Origin: SpSt-398 sp041752235
GTDB taxonomy: Bacteria > Bacteroidota > Bacteroidia > Chitinophagales > Chitinophagaceae
Reading direction: 5' to 3'
Length of the DNA: 64,000 nt
NCBI GenBank assembly: GCA_041752235.1
Contig: JBGSHM010000009.1
Coordinates: 124,001-188,000 of the forward strand
Program-made: the position numbers and the translations under genes
Notes under the pieces: generated by a model
The model's input: only the letters and a program-made list of their open reading frames with translations
Told to the model about the DNA's origin: nothing
Databases searched by the model: none
Shown here: positions 27,307-36,195 of the stretch, piece by piece
Layout: every line of letters starts with the position of its first letter
Numbering within the stretch: position 1 is the stretch's first letter

Positions 27307-29088
27307 ATGAAAAGAGTATCCTTCGTCCTTTGCTTTATCATAAGTATTACCGCAACCGAGGCGCAGCAGAAAACCTATTGCAACCCCATCAATATAGACT
27401 ATGGCTATTCCCCCATACCCAATTTTAGCACCTGGGGTCGCCACCGCGCTACCGCCGATCCGGTAGTGGTCACCTTTAAAGGGGATTATTATCTTTTTAG
27501 CACTAACCAATGGGGATATTGGACCAGTCCCGATATGCTCAACTGGACCTTTCATTCCCGCAAATTCCTTCGGCCCTGGAATAAAGCGTATGATGAACTC
27601 TGTGCCCCCGCTGTCGGGATCATTGGAGATACCATGATCGTTTTTGGCTCTACCTATACCCGGCAATTCAGTATCTGGATGAGTACCAACCCCAAGGCCA
27701 ATGAATGGAAACCGCTGGTGGATTCCTTTGAAATCGGTGGTTGGGACCCGAGTTTCTTTACCGATGATGATGGACGGTTATATATGTACAACGGAAGCAG
27801 CAATCGCTTCCCCATGTATGGTGTGGAACTGAACCGGCAGACCATGAACCCCATTGGTACCCGCGACGAAATGTACCTGCTGGAACCCTGGCGTTTTGGC
27901 TGGCAACGCTTTGGCGAACACATGGACAATACGTTTCTTGATCCTTTTATCGAAGGATCACACATGACCAAGTATAAGGATAAATATTACCTGCAGTATG
28001 GTGCGCCCGGGACTGAATTCAGCGGCTATGCCGATGGATTACTTATTGGGAAAAAACCATTGGGCCCCTTTGAAGCCCAGTCGGATCCCCTGAGCATGAA
28101 ACTGGGTGGGTTTGTGAGAGGCGCCGGACATGGCGCTACCTTTCAAGACCTCTATGGTCAGTACTGGCATATCTCCACCACAGTGATTTCTGTTAAAAAC
28201 ACCTTTGAGCGCCGACTGGGTATCTGGCCCACCGGATTTGATAAAGATGAACAGATGTTTTGCAACACCACATTTGGTGACTATCCGCATTTTATACCCG
28301 GACCAGGATTTAAAGGAAATGAATATGGCAGCAAAGGCCATTCCGATTACTTTACCGGATGGATGCTATTGAACTATAATAAACCCGTACAGGTATCTTC
28401 CACGCTTGGAAATTATGTACCCAATCATGCCGTGGATGAACTGGCAAAGACCTACTGGAGTGCTAAAACAGGAAATAAAGGCGAATGGATTCAAACCGAT
28501 CTGGGTAATGTATCCACGGTCAATGCCATCCAACTGAACTATGCCGATCAGGATGTGAGTTTCCCCAAAGAAATGGATACGATCTTCTTGGGAAAATCGC
28601 TGGGACTGTTTCATCAGTATAAACTTTATTCCTCTCTGGATGGAAAGAAATGGACATTGTTGGTAGATAAGAGTCAAAATAAAACAGATGTGCCCCATGA
28701 TTATGTGGAATTAGCTAAACCCGTGCAGGCCCGTTATATCAAACTGGAAAATATTCAAATGCCCACGGGCAAATTTGCCATCAGTGGTTTTCGCGTATTT
28801 GGCAATGGCAATGGGGCAAAACCAGATAAGGTAGAAGGCTTTATCGTACTCCGTACCCAAAAGGACAAACGCAGCGCCTTTATCAAATGGAAACCGGTGG
28901 ACAACGCCTTTGCTTATAATATTTACTACGGTACCGCTCCCGATAAACTCTATACCAGCATCATGGTACATGCCAATAATGAATATTGGATGAAGACCAT
29001 GGACCTGTTAAAACCGTATTATTTCAGCATTGAAGCAGTGAATGAGAATGGGACGAGTGAAAGGACGGAGGTGGTGAAGGTGGAGTGA
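27307..29088 (+). CDS. GH43 family glycosidase with discoidin and fibronectin-III-like domains
   Basis: A 593-residue exported protein (signal MKRVSFVLCFIISITATEAQ). The five-bladed propeller of clan GH-F spans ~25-340. Catalytic candidates are the Asp of RATADPVVV (base), the Asp of GGWDPSFF (pKa modulator) and the Glu of FIEGSHM (acid). An F5/8 type C (discoidin) domain (~375-510, VSSTLGNYVPNHAVDELAKT...RYIKLENIQ) and a fibronectin-III-like end follow. GH43 enzymes release arabinose, xylose or galactose. The substrate here is unknown, but the enzyme broadens the locus beyond pure glucan. Confidence 0.85.
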   Translation: MKRVSFVLCFIISITATEAQQKTYCNPINIDYGYSPIPNFSTWGRHRATADPVVVTFKGDYYLFSTNQWGYWTSPDMLNWTFHSRKFLRPWNKAYDELCAPAVGIIGDTMIVFGSTYTRQFSIWMSTNPKANEWKPLVDSFEIGGWDPSFFTDDDGRLYMYNGSSNRFPMYGVELNRQTMNPIGTRDEMYLLEPWRFGWQRFGEHMDNTFLDPFIEGSHMTKYKDKYYLQYGAPGTEFSGYADGLLIGKKPLGPFEAQSDPLSMKLGGFVRGAGHGATFQDLYGQYWHISTTVISVKNTFERRLGIWPTGFDKDEQMFCNTTFGDYPHFIPGPGFKGNEYGSKGHSDYFTGWMLLNYNKPVQVSSTLGNYVPNHAVDELAKTYWSAKTGNKGEWIQTDLGNVSTVNAIQLNYADQDVSFPKEMDTIFLGKSLGLFHQYKLYSSLDGKKWTLLVDKSQNKTDVPHDYVELAKPVQARYIKLENIQMPTGKFAISGFRVFGNGNGAKPDKVEGFIVLRTQKDKRSAFIKWKPVDNAFAYNIYYGTAPDKLYTSIMVHANNEYWMKTMDLLKPYYFSIEAVNENGTSERTEVVKVE

Positions 29089-29133
29089 GGGGCGTGAGGG
29101 GTGAGGCGTGAGAGGTGAATAGTGAATGGTGAG
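29085..29133. repeat. Mixed GTGAGGG/GTGAATA heptamer array, single arm
   Basis: It begins at the GH43 stop and runs through units GTGAGGG, (GC)GTGAGGG, GTGAGGC, GTGAGAG, GTGAATA, GTGAATG. It mixes the GTGAG and GTGAAT sub-families in one array; no opposing arm follows. Confidence 0.8.
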
Positions 29134-29169
29134 TTGTTGACTTTTTAATTTATAATTAATGTGTGTTGT

Positions 29170-29829
29170 ATGAAAAAATTGGTGTTTTTCTTTTGGGTGG
29201 TTCTGCTTTCTTGTATAGCGCATGGACAGGAGCCGCTTCCGTTTTGGAATGATATTCAAAAATTCAAGAAAGCGGATAGTGTTTCCTTTCCGGCAAAGAA
29301 GCAGATATTATTTATTGGCAGTTCTTCTTTTACCTTATGGAAGGATGCGCAGGATTATTTTCCTGGCAAACCCATCCTGAACCGGGCTTTTGGCGGGTCC
29401 ACCCTGGTTGACCTGACCCGGTATAGGTATGAAGTGATTTTTCCCTATCAACCCAAACAGATCGTGATGTATTGTAGGGAGAACGATTTTGCGGCCAGTG
29501 ACACGGTGACGGTCGAGACGGTAGTAGGCAGATTCAAGGCACTTTTTTCCCTGATCCGCGCCCGGTACCCCCAGGTGCCCTTCCTGTATGTTTCCATGAA
29601 ACCCAGTCCCTCCCGGGCCCACCTGATGGCCAAATACAAGTCAGCCAACGATCAGATAAAATCATTTTTGAGTGGGCAAAAAAATACTTCCTTTGCCGAT
29701 GTATATAGTGCCATGTTGAAAGCAGATGGCAGTCCGATGGATGATATTTTTGTCGGTGACCGGTTGCACATGAATGCCAAAGGCTATGCTATCTGGAAAG
29801 GAATTTTAAACCCTTTACTTATTAAATAA
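29170..29829 (+). CDS. SGNH/GDSL-type hydrolase, exported
   Basis: A 219-residue protein with a signal peptide ending near CIAHGQ. The SGNH blocks are the catalytic Ser in FIGSSSFTLW (block I), Gly in AFGGST (block II), Asn in CRENDFA (block III) and the DxxH pair in DRLHMNAKGY (block V). Such enzymes deacetylate or de-esterify glycans or lipids; carbohydrate esterase activity fits the context. The ATG at 29170 is chosen over a GTG at 29161. It is followed within 5 bases by the phosphatase gene. Confidence 0.85.
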   Translation: MKKLVFFFWVVLLSCIAHGQEPLPFWNDIQKFKKADSVSFPAKKQILFIGSSSFTLWKDAQDYFPGKPILNRAFGGSTLVDLTRYRYEVIFPYQPKQIVMYCRENDFAASDTVTVETVVGRFKALFSLIRARYPQVPFLYVSMKPSPSRAHLMAKYKSANDQIKSFLSGQKNTSFADVYSAMLKADGSPMDDIFVGDRLHMNAKGYAIWKGILNPLLIK

Positions 29830-29834
29830 CGTAC

Positions 29835-30890
29835 ATGAGATCACTTGCCCGATTCGCCTGCCTGCCTTTTCTGGCGGTTCTGCTCTACTCCTGTCAGGAA
29901 GAAAAGGCGCCCGTTACCAGGATCGCTTTTGGTTCTTGTGGACATGAGGACGAGCCTCAACCCGTGTTAGCCCTTGCCGCCGAAAAGAAACCCGATGCGT
30001 TTATTTTCCTGGGCGATAATATTTATGGCGATACGGATGAAATGGATACCCTGCGCGCCAAGTACAACCGACTGGCGGCTAAACCCGAATTTCAGTTGCT
30101 GCGCAACAGCACTAAATTATTTGCTACCTGGGACGATCACGACTTTGGCCGCAACGATGCAGGAAAGCACTATCCGTTCAAGGCACAATCCAAAGAGATC
30201 TTCCTTTCTTTTTTCCGTGAACCCGAGAACAGTCCCCGCCGGCAACACGAAGGCATTTACCATACTGAATACCTGCGAACAGGCGATAAAACCATACAGT
30301 TATTATTGCTGGATGTACGCACATTCAGGAATGACCTGTTATTATTTGACAGCAGCGCCAAATTGCCCCGCGGACATTATTTCTACCGCCCCGATTATGT
30401 TCCCCATACCAGCACGGATAGCACGCTTTTGGGCGAAGCCCAATGGAAATGGCTGGAAGAAGAATTAAAGAAGCCCGCCGATCTGCGTCTGGTGTGCAGC
30501 GGTTCCCAATTCAGCATTGAGTACAATGGTTATGAGGCCTGGGCCAATTTTCCGCATGAACAAAAACGCATGCTTGACCTCATCAAATCCACACAAGCCA
30601 ATGGAGTTATCTTTTTGACGGGCGATGTACATTATGCCGAAATATCCCGATTAAAGGTACCCGATGTTTATCCCATATATGATGTTACGGCCAGCGGGAT
30701 CACCTCTACCTGGGATTTTGCTACGCTCAATGAAAACCGGATCGAAGGTCCGATCATGGACAATCATTTTGGTTTACTGACGGTGGCCTGGAAGAAAGAC
30801 CCCGAGATCAAAATGGAGATCATAGATAAATATAAGAACCAGCGGATCGAGTACACGATCCACCAAAGTGATATACGTTTTAATAAATAA
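29835..30890 (+). CDS. PhoD-like metallophosphatase, lipoprotein
   Basis: A 351-residue lipoprotein (lipobox LLYSC). The PhoD-like motifs are IAFGSCGHED, FIFLGDNIYGD, the WDDHDFGRND metal-site block and FLTGDVHYAE; a C-terminal beta segment follows. Family members are alkaline phosphatases or phosphodiesterases using Ca/Fe. It could release phosphate from phosphorylated glycans or lipids. It is tightly coupled to the SGNH hydrolase and 18 bases before GH3. Confidence 0.87.
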   Translation: MRSLARFACLPFLAVLLYSCQEEKAPVTRIAFGSCGHEDEPQPVLALAAEKKPDAFIFLGDNIYGDTDEMDTLRAKYNRLAAKPEFQLLRNSTKLFATWDDHDFGRNDAGKHYPFKAQSKEIFLSFFREPENSPRRQHEGIYHTEYLRTGDKTIQLLLLDVRTFRNDLLLFDSSAKLPRGHYFYRPDYVPHTSTDSTLLGEAQWKWLEEELKKPADLRLVCSGSQFSIEYNGYEAWANFPHEQKRMLDLIKSTQANGVIFLTGDVHYAEISRLKVPDVYPIYDVTASGITSTWDFATLNENRIEGPIMDNHFGLLTVAWKKDPEIKMEIIDKYKNQRIEYTIHQSDIRFNK

Positions 30891-30908
30891 TCGTTTAAAC
30901 ATAAGCAG

Positions 30909-33197
30909 ATGAAAAAAGTAGTCCTTTTCTTTTTGGCCTTTGTATTGATCAGCGGCCAGCGTGTGATGGCCCAGTCGGCCTCTGATGCCAAAATGAAAAC
31001 CTTCATCGATGCCTTGATGAAGAAAATGACCCTCGACGAAAAGATCGGTCAGCTCAACCTTCCTGGTAGCGGGGATATTGTAACGGGGCAGGCGCAAAGC
31101 TCCGATATTGGTCGTAAGATCAGAGAAGGTAAAGTGGGTGGGCTTTTTAATATCAAGTCAGCCGCCAAAATTCGCGATGTACAAAAAGTGGCAGTAGAAG
31201 AATCCCGCTTAAAGATCCCCCTGATCTTTGGTATGGATGTGATCCACGGATATGAAACGGTATTTCCCATTCCGCTGGGATTAAGCGCCACCTGGGATAT
31301 GAATCTGGTAGAACGCAGTGCGCGTATTGCCGCCATTGAAGCCAGTGCGGATGGAATCAATTGGACCTTCTCTCCGATGGTGGATATTTCACGCGATCCC
31401 CGCTGGGGTCGTACCGCCGAAGGCGCCGGTGAGGATGCCTATCTCGGATCACAGATCGCTGCGGCCATGGTAAAAGGATATCAGGGTTCAGACCTGTCAA
31501 AGAACAATACCATCATGAGCTGTGTAAAACACTATGCGCTCTATGGTGCCGGTGAAGCCGGTCGCGATTACAACACGGTTGACATGAGCCGTATCCGGAT
31601 GTACAATGAATATTTTCCTCCCTATCAGGCAGCAGTCAAAGCCGGGGTTGGTTCGGTGATGGCCAGTTTCAATGAAATTGACGGTGTTCCCGCCACTGGT
31701 AATAAATGGCTGCTTACCGATGTATTGAGAAAGCAATGGGGTTTCAACGGATTTGTAGTGACCGATTATACAGGCATCAATGAAATGGTAGACCATGGTA
31801 TTGGTGACCTGAAAACCGTATCTGCCCGCGCCCTGATGGCTGGTATTGATATGGATATGGTAGGCGAAGGATTACTGACCACCACCAAACAATCATTAAA
31901 AGAAGGAAAAGTGACCCTGGCCCAGATCGATCTGGCCTGTCGTCGCATTTTGGAAGCCAAATACAAATTGGGACTGTTTCAGGATCCCTATAAGTATTGT
32001 GATGATACACGCGCGCAGTCGGAAATCTTTACTGATGCACACCGTAAAGAAGCCCGCAGCATTGCCGCCCAAAGTTTTGTATTGCTCCGTAATCAGGGTA
32101 ATGTTCTTCCCCTCAAAAAATCAGGTACCATTGCGTTGGTAGGTCCGCTGGCCGACAGCAAAGAGAATATGCCTGGTACCTGGAGTGTAGCCGCTAATTT
32201 TTCCAAAGCCACTTCGGTATTGGCAGGCTTGAAAGAGGTTGTGGGAGATAAGGTCAATATCCTTTATGCCAAGGGCGCCAACCTGGATCATGATCCCAAG
32301 TTTGAAGAAAGGGCAGGAATGTTTGGTAAAAACCTGCAACGCGATAACCGTCCGGCAGAAGAGATCATCAAGGAAGCGCTCGATGTGGCTGCCAAAGCCG
32401 ATGTGATCGTTGCGGCATTAGGTGAAGCATCTGAAATGAGTGGTGAAAGCAGCAGCCGTAGTAATATTGAAATTCCCGAATCACAACGCCAACTGTTGAT
32501 GGCTTTGCTGAAAACGGGTAAACCGGTGGTGCTGGTATTGTTCACGGGTCGCCCGCTTGCCATCAAATGGGAATCGGAAAATGTGCCTGCAATTTTGAAT
32601 GTATGGTTTCCTGGAAGCGAAGCCGGGTATGCCGTTGCTGATGTCTTGTTTGGCGATGTAAACCCTTCGGGTAAATTGAATATGACCTTCCCGCAGAATG
32701 TAGGGCAGGTTCCCATTTTCTATAATCACAAGAATACCGGCCGCCCACTTGCCGAAGGCGGATGGTTCTCTAAGTTCCGCTCCAATTACCTGGATGTTTC
32801 CAATGATCCCGTATATCCTTTTGGATACGGACTTAGCTACACCCAATTTACGTATAGCGATGTTACGGTAAGCAGTGCCAACCTGAAAGGCAACCAGAAA
32901 CTGACAGCCAGTGTAATGGTCACCAATAGTGGAAAATTGGATGGAAAAGAAGTGGTACAGTTATATATCCGCGATGTGGTGGGTTCGGTGACCCGGCCCA
33001 TGAAAGAACTGAAAGGATTCCAAAAAATTGAGTTGAAAGCAGGCGAGAGTAAAACAGTTACGTTTACGATCACTCCTGAAGACCTGAAATTCTACAATTA
33101 TGTTTTAAAATATGATTGGGAGCCGGGTGAATTCCAGATCATGATTGGCGGGAATTCGAATGAGGTGAAGATGAAGAGTGTGAATTGGGCAAAATGA
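30909..33197 (+). CDS. GH3 beta-glucosidase, periplasmic (first copy)
   Basis: A 762-residue BglX-like enzyme with a signal peptide ending MAQ (~residue 22). The N-terminal TIM barrel carries MDVIHGYETVFPIPLG, the KHY segment (MSCVKHYALYG, ~204-213) and the catalytic nucleophile in GFVVTDYTG (Asp286). The alpha/beta sandwich (~390-600) supplies the acid/base loop (GEASEMSGESSSRS), and a fibronectin-III-like C-terminal domain follows (~650-760). GH3 enzymes trim terminal beta-glucose, including sophorose and laminaribiose. It would finish oligomers made by the GH144 and GH30 enzymes. Confidence 0.93.
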   Translation: MKKVVLFFLAFVLISGQRVMAQSASDAKMKTFIDALMKKMTLDEKIGQLNLPGSGDIVTGQAQSSDIGRKIREGKVGGLFNIKSAAKIRDVQKVAVEESRLKIPLIFGMDVIHGYETVFPIPLGLSATWDMNLVERSARIAAIEASADGINWTFSPMVDISRDPRWGRTAEGAGEDAYLGSQIAAAMVKGYQGSDLSKNNTIMSCVKHYALYGAGEAGRDYNTVDMSRIRMYNEYFPPYQAAVKAGVGSVMASFNEIDGVPATGNKWLLTDVLRKQWGFNGFVVTDYTGINEMVDHGIGDLKTVSARALMAGIDMDMVGEGLLTTTKQSLKEGKVTLAQIDLACRRILEAKYKLGLFQDPYKYCDDTRAQSEIFTDAHRKEARSIAAQSFVLLRNQGNVLPLKKSGTIALVGPLADSKENMPGTWSVAANFSKATSVLAGLKEVVGDKVNILYAKGANLDHDPKFEERAGMFGKNLQRDNRPAEEIIKEALDVAAKADVIVAALGEASEMSGESSSRSNIEIPESQRQLLMALLKTGKPVVLVLFTGRPLAIKWESENVPAILNVWFPGSEAGYAVADVLFGDVNPSGKLNMTFPQNVGQVPIFYNHKNTGRPLAEGGWFSKFRSNYLDVSNDPVYPFGYGLSYTQFTYSDVTVSSANLKGNQKLTASVMVTNSGKLDGKEVVQLYIRDVVGSVTRPMKELKGFQKIELKAGESKTVTFTITPEDLKFYNYVLKYDWEPGEFQIMIGGNSNEVKMKSVNWAK

Positions 33198-33202
33198 TTT
33201 TT

Positions 33203-33274
33203 TTACCGCCAGGACGCTAAGTCGCGAAGGAGCGCTAAGATCATCTTAGCGCTCCTTCGCGACTTAGCGGTTAA
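33203..33274. repeat. CGC-type hairpin with perfect 27-bp arms
   Basis: From TTACCGCCAGGACGC to GACTTAGCGGTTAA. Arms 33215-33241 and 33243-33269 are exact reverse complements with a single base between them. The left arm parses into 9-base units AGGACGCTA, AGTCGCGAA, GGAGCGCTA. It fills the gap between the two GH3 genes. Confidence 0.92.
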
Positions 33275-33285
33275 TTTAATATAAT

Positions 33286-35526
33286 ATGAAACGATTATTA
33301 CTTATAAATCTTGGACTTGCTATCGCACCTTTTTTCGCTGTAGCGCAAACCAAGACCATTGACCAAAAAGTAGATTCTGTCCTTAAGTTGATGACCCTCG
33401 AAGAAAAGGTCGGACAGATGAACCAGTACAACGGGCCCTGGGGTTCCACCGGTCCGCTCACCAATGACGATAAACTCCTCGATCAGGTAAAATCAGGCAA
33501 GGTGGGTTCCATGCTCAATGTAACAGGTGCCAAACGCACCCGTGAGTTGCAGGAACTGGCGATGCAATCCAGGTTAAAGATCCCGATGCTTTTTGGACAG
33601 GATGTGGTACATGGTTATCGCACTATTTTTCCTTTGCCCATTGCCGAGGCTGCCAGTTGGGACCTGGCTGCCATGGAGCGTTCTGCCCGTATTGCGGCCA
33701 TTGAGTCATCTGCTGCGGGTGTTCATTGGACCTTTGCGCCCATGGTCGATATTGCCCGTGATCCAAGATGGGGACGTGTAATGGAAGGCGCCGGAGAAGA
33801 TCCCTGGCTGGGATCAAAGATCGCGGTGGCAAGGGTAAAAGGGTTTCAGGGGAAAGGGCTTGGTCATACCGATGCGGTGATGGCTTGCGCCAAACATTTT
33901 GCCGCCTATGGGGCGGCTGTTGGGGGACGCGATTACAATAGTGTGGACATGAGTTTGCGTCAATTACACGAAGTGTATCTCCCTCCCTTTAAGGCGGCTG
34001 CCGAAGCAGGCGTAGCCACCTATATGAATTCATTCAATGATATCAATGGCATCCCCGCTTCCGCGAGTAAGTTATTACAACGCGATATCCTCAAAGGACA
34101 ATGGAAGTTCAAGGGATTTGTGGTGAGTGATTGGGGTAGTATTGGTGAAATGATACCCCACGGTTATGCGCGGGACAATGCCCATGCCGCCATACTGGCC
34201 TCCAATGCCGGTAGTGATATGGATATGGAAAGCCGGAGTTATATTCAATACCTGGCGAAGGCTGTTCGCGAGGGCAAGGTGAAATTGACGGTGGTAGATG
34301 ATGCGGTTCGCCGTATTCTGCGGAAGAAATTTGAGATGGGGTTGTTTAATGATCCCTATCGCTTTTCCAGCGAAGAACGGGAAAAAGAGCAGTGGAATAA
34401 TCCCGATCATATCAAAGAGGCCCTTGATATGGCCCGCAAGAGTATTGTCTTATTAAAAAATGAAAATATACTCCCACTGGCAAAACAAAGCCATAAGGAT
34501 AGTGAGGTCAGACGGATCGCGATGATCGGACCCTTTATAAAAGCCCAAAGCGATCATTTGGGTTTCTGGAGTTACGACTGGCCTGATGATAGTACCCGCA
34601 TATCTTCTATTTGGGACGCGGTGCAGAAAAAGATCGATGCTCCTGCTACGGAATTGCTTTATGCAAAGGGTTGTGGCATCAATGATAGTTCTACCGCCGG
34701 ATTTGCCGAAGCCATTGCTGTGGCACAACGATCAGATGTTATTGTTCTTAGTATTGGTGAAGCCCGCGACATGACCGGTGAAGCCAAGAGCCGAAGCAAT
34801 ATCCATCTCCCCGGTGTACAGGAAGAATTGGTCAAAGCCCTGCAAGCTACCGGTAAACCCATGGTGGTATTGATCAGTGCTGGTCGTCCGCTTGTTTTCA
34901 ACTGGACGCGGGAGCACGTTCCCGCCATTCTTTATACCTGGTGGTTGGGTACTACAGCCGGTGATGCCATTGCCGATGTACTATTTGGCGATTATAACCC
35001 TTCGGGAAAATTGCCCATGACCTTCCCGCTGAGTGAAGGACAGATTCCCATTTACTATAATTATTACAATACCGGCCGTCCGGCAAAGAATGACAGCGAT
35101 CGTTTTTACCGTTCTGCCTATACCGATCTTTCTCTATATCCGGCCTATCCATTTGGGTATGGGTTGAGTTATACAAAGTTTGCGTACAGCGAGATCAAAC
35201 TCAGTGCCCCTTCATTTACAAAAACAAGCTCGCTAACCGCTACAATAACCGTAACCAATACTGGGAGTCTGGCGGGTACCGAGACCGTTCAGTTGTATAT
35301 CCGTGACCTGGTGGGTTCGGTGGTACGTCCGGTGAAGGAATTAAAAGGGTTTCAGCAAATACATCTTCAACCCGGCGAATCGCGCGAAGTGAAGTTTACC
35401 ATTACCGAAAAGGATCTTCGTTTTTACGATGATCAGTTACGGTTCATTTCTGAGCCGGGGGAGTTCACGTTATTTATCGGGACAGATTCGAGGAATGTGA
35501 AGGAAGTGGGGTTTGAGATGAAGTAG
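33286..35526 (+). CDS. GH3 beta-glucosidase, periplasmic (second copy)
   Basis: A 746-residue paralogue of the preceding GH3 with signal peptide MKRLLLINLGLAIAPFFAVAQ. The same three-domain plan is seen: barrel with QDVVHGYRTIFPLPIAE, nucleophile in GFVVSDWGS (Asp282), alpha/beta sandwich with GEARDMTGEAKSRS, and a fibronectin-III-like tail (~640-745). The nucleophile loop is the more usual SDW. The pair is too diverged for a recent duplication and probably differs in linkage preference. Confidence 0.93.
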   Translation: MKRLLLINLGLAIAPFFAVAQTKTIDQKVDSVLKLMTLEEKVGQMNQYNGPWGSTGPLTNDDKLLDQVKSGKVGSMLNVTGAKRTRELQELAMQSRLKIPMLFGQDVVHGYRTIFPLPIAEAASWDLAAMERSARIAAIESSAAGVHWTFAPMVDIARDPRWGRVMEGAGEDPWLGSKIAVARVKGFQGKGLGHTDAVMACAKHFAAYGAAVGGRDYNSVDMSLRQLHEVYLPPFKAAAEAGVATYMNSFNDINGIPASASKLLQRDILKGQWKFKGFVVSDWGSIGEMIPHGYARDNAHAAILASNAGSDMDMESRSYIQYLAKAVREGKVKLTVVDDAVRRILRKKFEMGLFNDPYRFSSEEREKEQWNNPDHIKEALDMARKSIVLLKNENILPLAKQSHKDSEVRRIAMIGPFIKAQSDHLGFWSYDWPDDSTRISSIWDAVQKKIDAPATELLYAKGCGINDSSTAGFAEAIAVAQRSDVIVLSIGEARDMTGEAKSRSNIHLPGVQEELVKALQATGKPMVVLISAGRPLVFNWTREHVPAILYTWWLGTTAGDAIADVLFGDYNPSGKLPMTFPLSEGQIPIYYNYYNTGRPAKNDSDRFYRSAYTDLSLYPAYPFGYGLSYTKFAYSEIKLSAPSFTKTSSLTATITVTNTGSLAGTETVQLYIRDLVGSVVRPVKELKGFQQIHLQPGESREVKFTITEKDLRFYDDQLRFISEPGEFTLFIGTDSRNVKEVGFEMK

Positions 35527-35585
35527 GAGACGTGAGACGTGAGTCGTGAGATGGATTCTCACGACTCACGATTGACGCCTCACGT
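35527..35585. repeat. GTGAGAC heptamer hairpin
   Basis: It starts at the GH3 stop. The left arm has GTGAGAC, GTGAGTC, GTGAGAT; the right arm (35556-35585) has TCTCACG, ACTCACG, ATTGACG, CCTCACG. TTTTTC and seven further T residues follow, so it could also terminate GH3 transcription. Confidence 0.83.
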
Positions 35586-35613
35586 TTTTCTTTTTTTGTG
35601 ATATATTTTTCCT

Positions 35614-35621
35614 TACATTTG
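35614..35621 (+). promoter_or_regulatory. Bacteroidota -7 promoter element for rimP-nusA-infB
   Basis: TACATTTG matches the Bacteroidota -7 consensus TAnnTTTG. A T-rich tract with TTTG lies upstream as a possible -33 element, at shorter than usual spacing. It predicts a leader of about 55 bases before the rimP start. Confidence 0.65.
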
Positions 35622-35641
35622 CCCCAGCGTAAAGACAAACA

Positions 35642-35665
35642 GAAGGGAACGGATTCGTTCCCTTC
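35642..35665 (+). promoter_or_regulatory. Leader hairpin with T-rich tail ahead of rimP
   Basis: A perfect 10-bp stem (GAAGGGAACG / CGTTCCCTTC) with a GATT loop, then TTCTTTT, lies between the promoter and the rimP start codon at 35682. It has the form of an intrinsic terminator within a leader, suggesting attenuation of the rimP-nusA-infB operon. Confidence 0.6.
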
Positions 35666-35681
35666 TTCTTTTCCCGGAACT

Positions 35682-36170
35682 ATGACTTTGGACGAACAAA
35701 TAAAAACTTTAGAGACGATGGTAGGCGAGCTGATCAGCTCCGAAGCGGATCTTTTTCTGGTCAGCGTACGCATTAAGCCTACTAATAATGTGAGAGTGTA
35801 TATAGATGGAGATCAAGGAGTTGGAATCGGCAGACTGGCATCCATCAACCGCTCGCTGTATAAAAAAGTGGAAGAATCGGGTTTGTTTTCCAGTGATGAT
35901 TTTTCGCTTGAGGTCTCCTCTCCCGGGGTGGATGAACCCCTCAAAATGCACCGTCAATATACCAAGAACACGGGGCGGTTGGCCGAAGTGGTGTTGACGG
36001 ATGGTCGCGTAGTGACCGGCAATTTGGTGGAGGTAGGGGAAGACGGGGTGGTTTTGGAGGAGCAACCGGCTAAAAAGCCCGGGAAAAGCCCCAAGGCCAG
36101 GAAGGAGTTGGTACGGCACAGTATTTTATTTTCTGATATAAAAACAACAAAAATTCAAGTTACATTTTAA
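35682..36170 (+). CDS. rimP: Ribosome maturation factor RimP
   Basis: A 162-residue cytoplasmic protein needed for maturation of the 30S subunit. The start at 35682 is downstream of the promoter and leader hairpin; an upstream in-frame ATG at 35598 precedes the promoter and is rejected. Landmarks are VYIDGDQGVGIGRLASINRSLYKKVEE and EVSSPGVDEPLKMHRQY. It is followed by nusA and infB, the order known in many bacteria. Confidence 0.93.
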   Translation: MTLDEQIKTLETMVGELISSEADLFLVSVRIKPTNNVRVYIDGDQGVGIGRLASINRSLYKKVEESGLFSSDDFSLEVSSPGVDEPLKMHRQYTKNTGRLAEVVLTDGRVVTGNLVEVGEDGVVLEEQPAKKPGKSPKARKELVRHSILFSDIKTTKIQVTF

Positions 36171-36195
36171 CCTTTTCACGTAAACAGTATGCAGT

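Noticed and set aside
35598..35681. N-terminal extension of RimP
   Set aside because: It contains the promoter and the leader hairpin and has no similarity to RimP.
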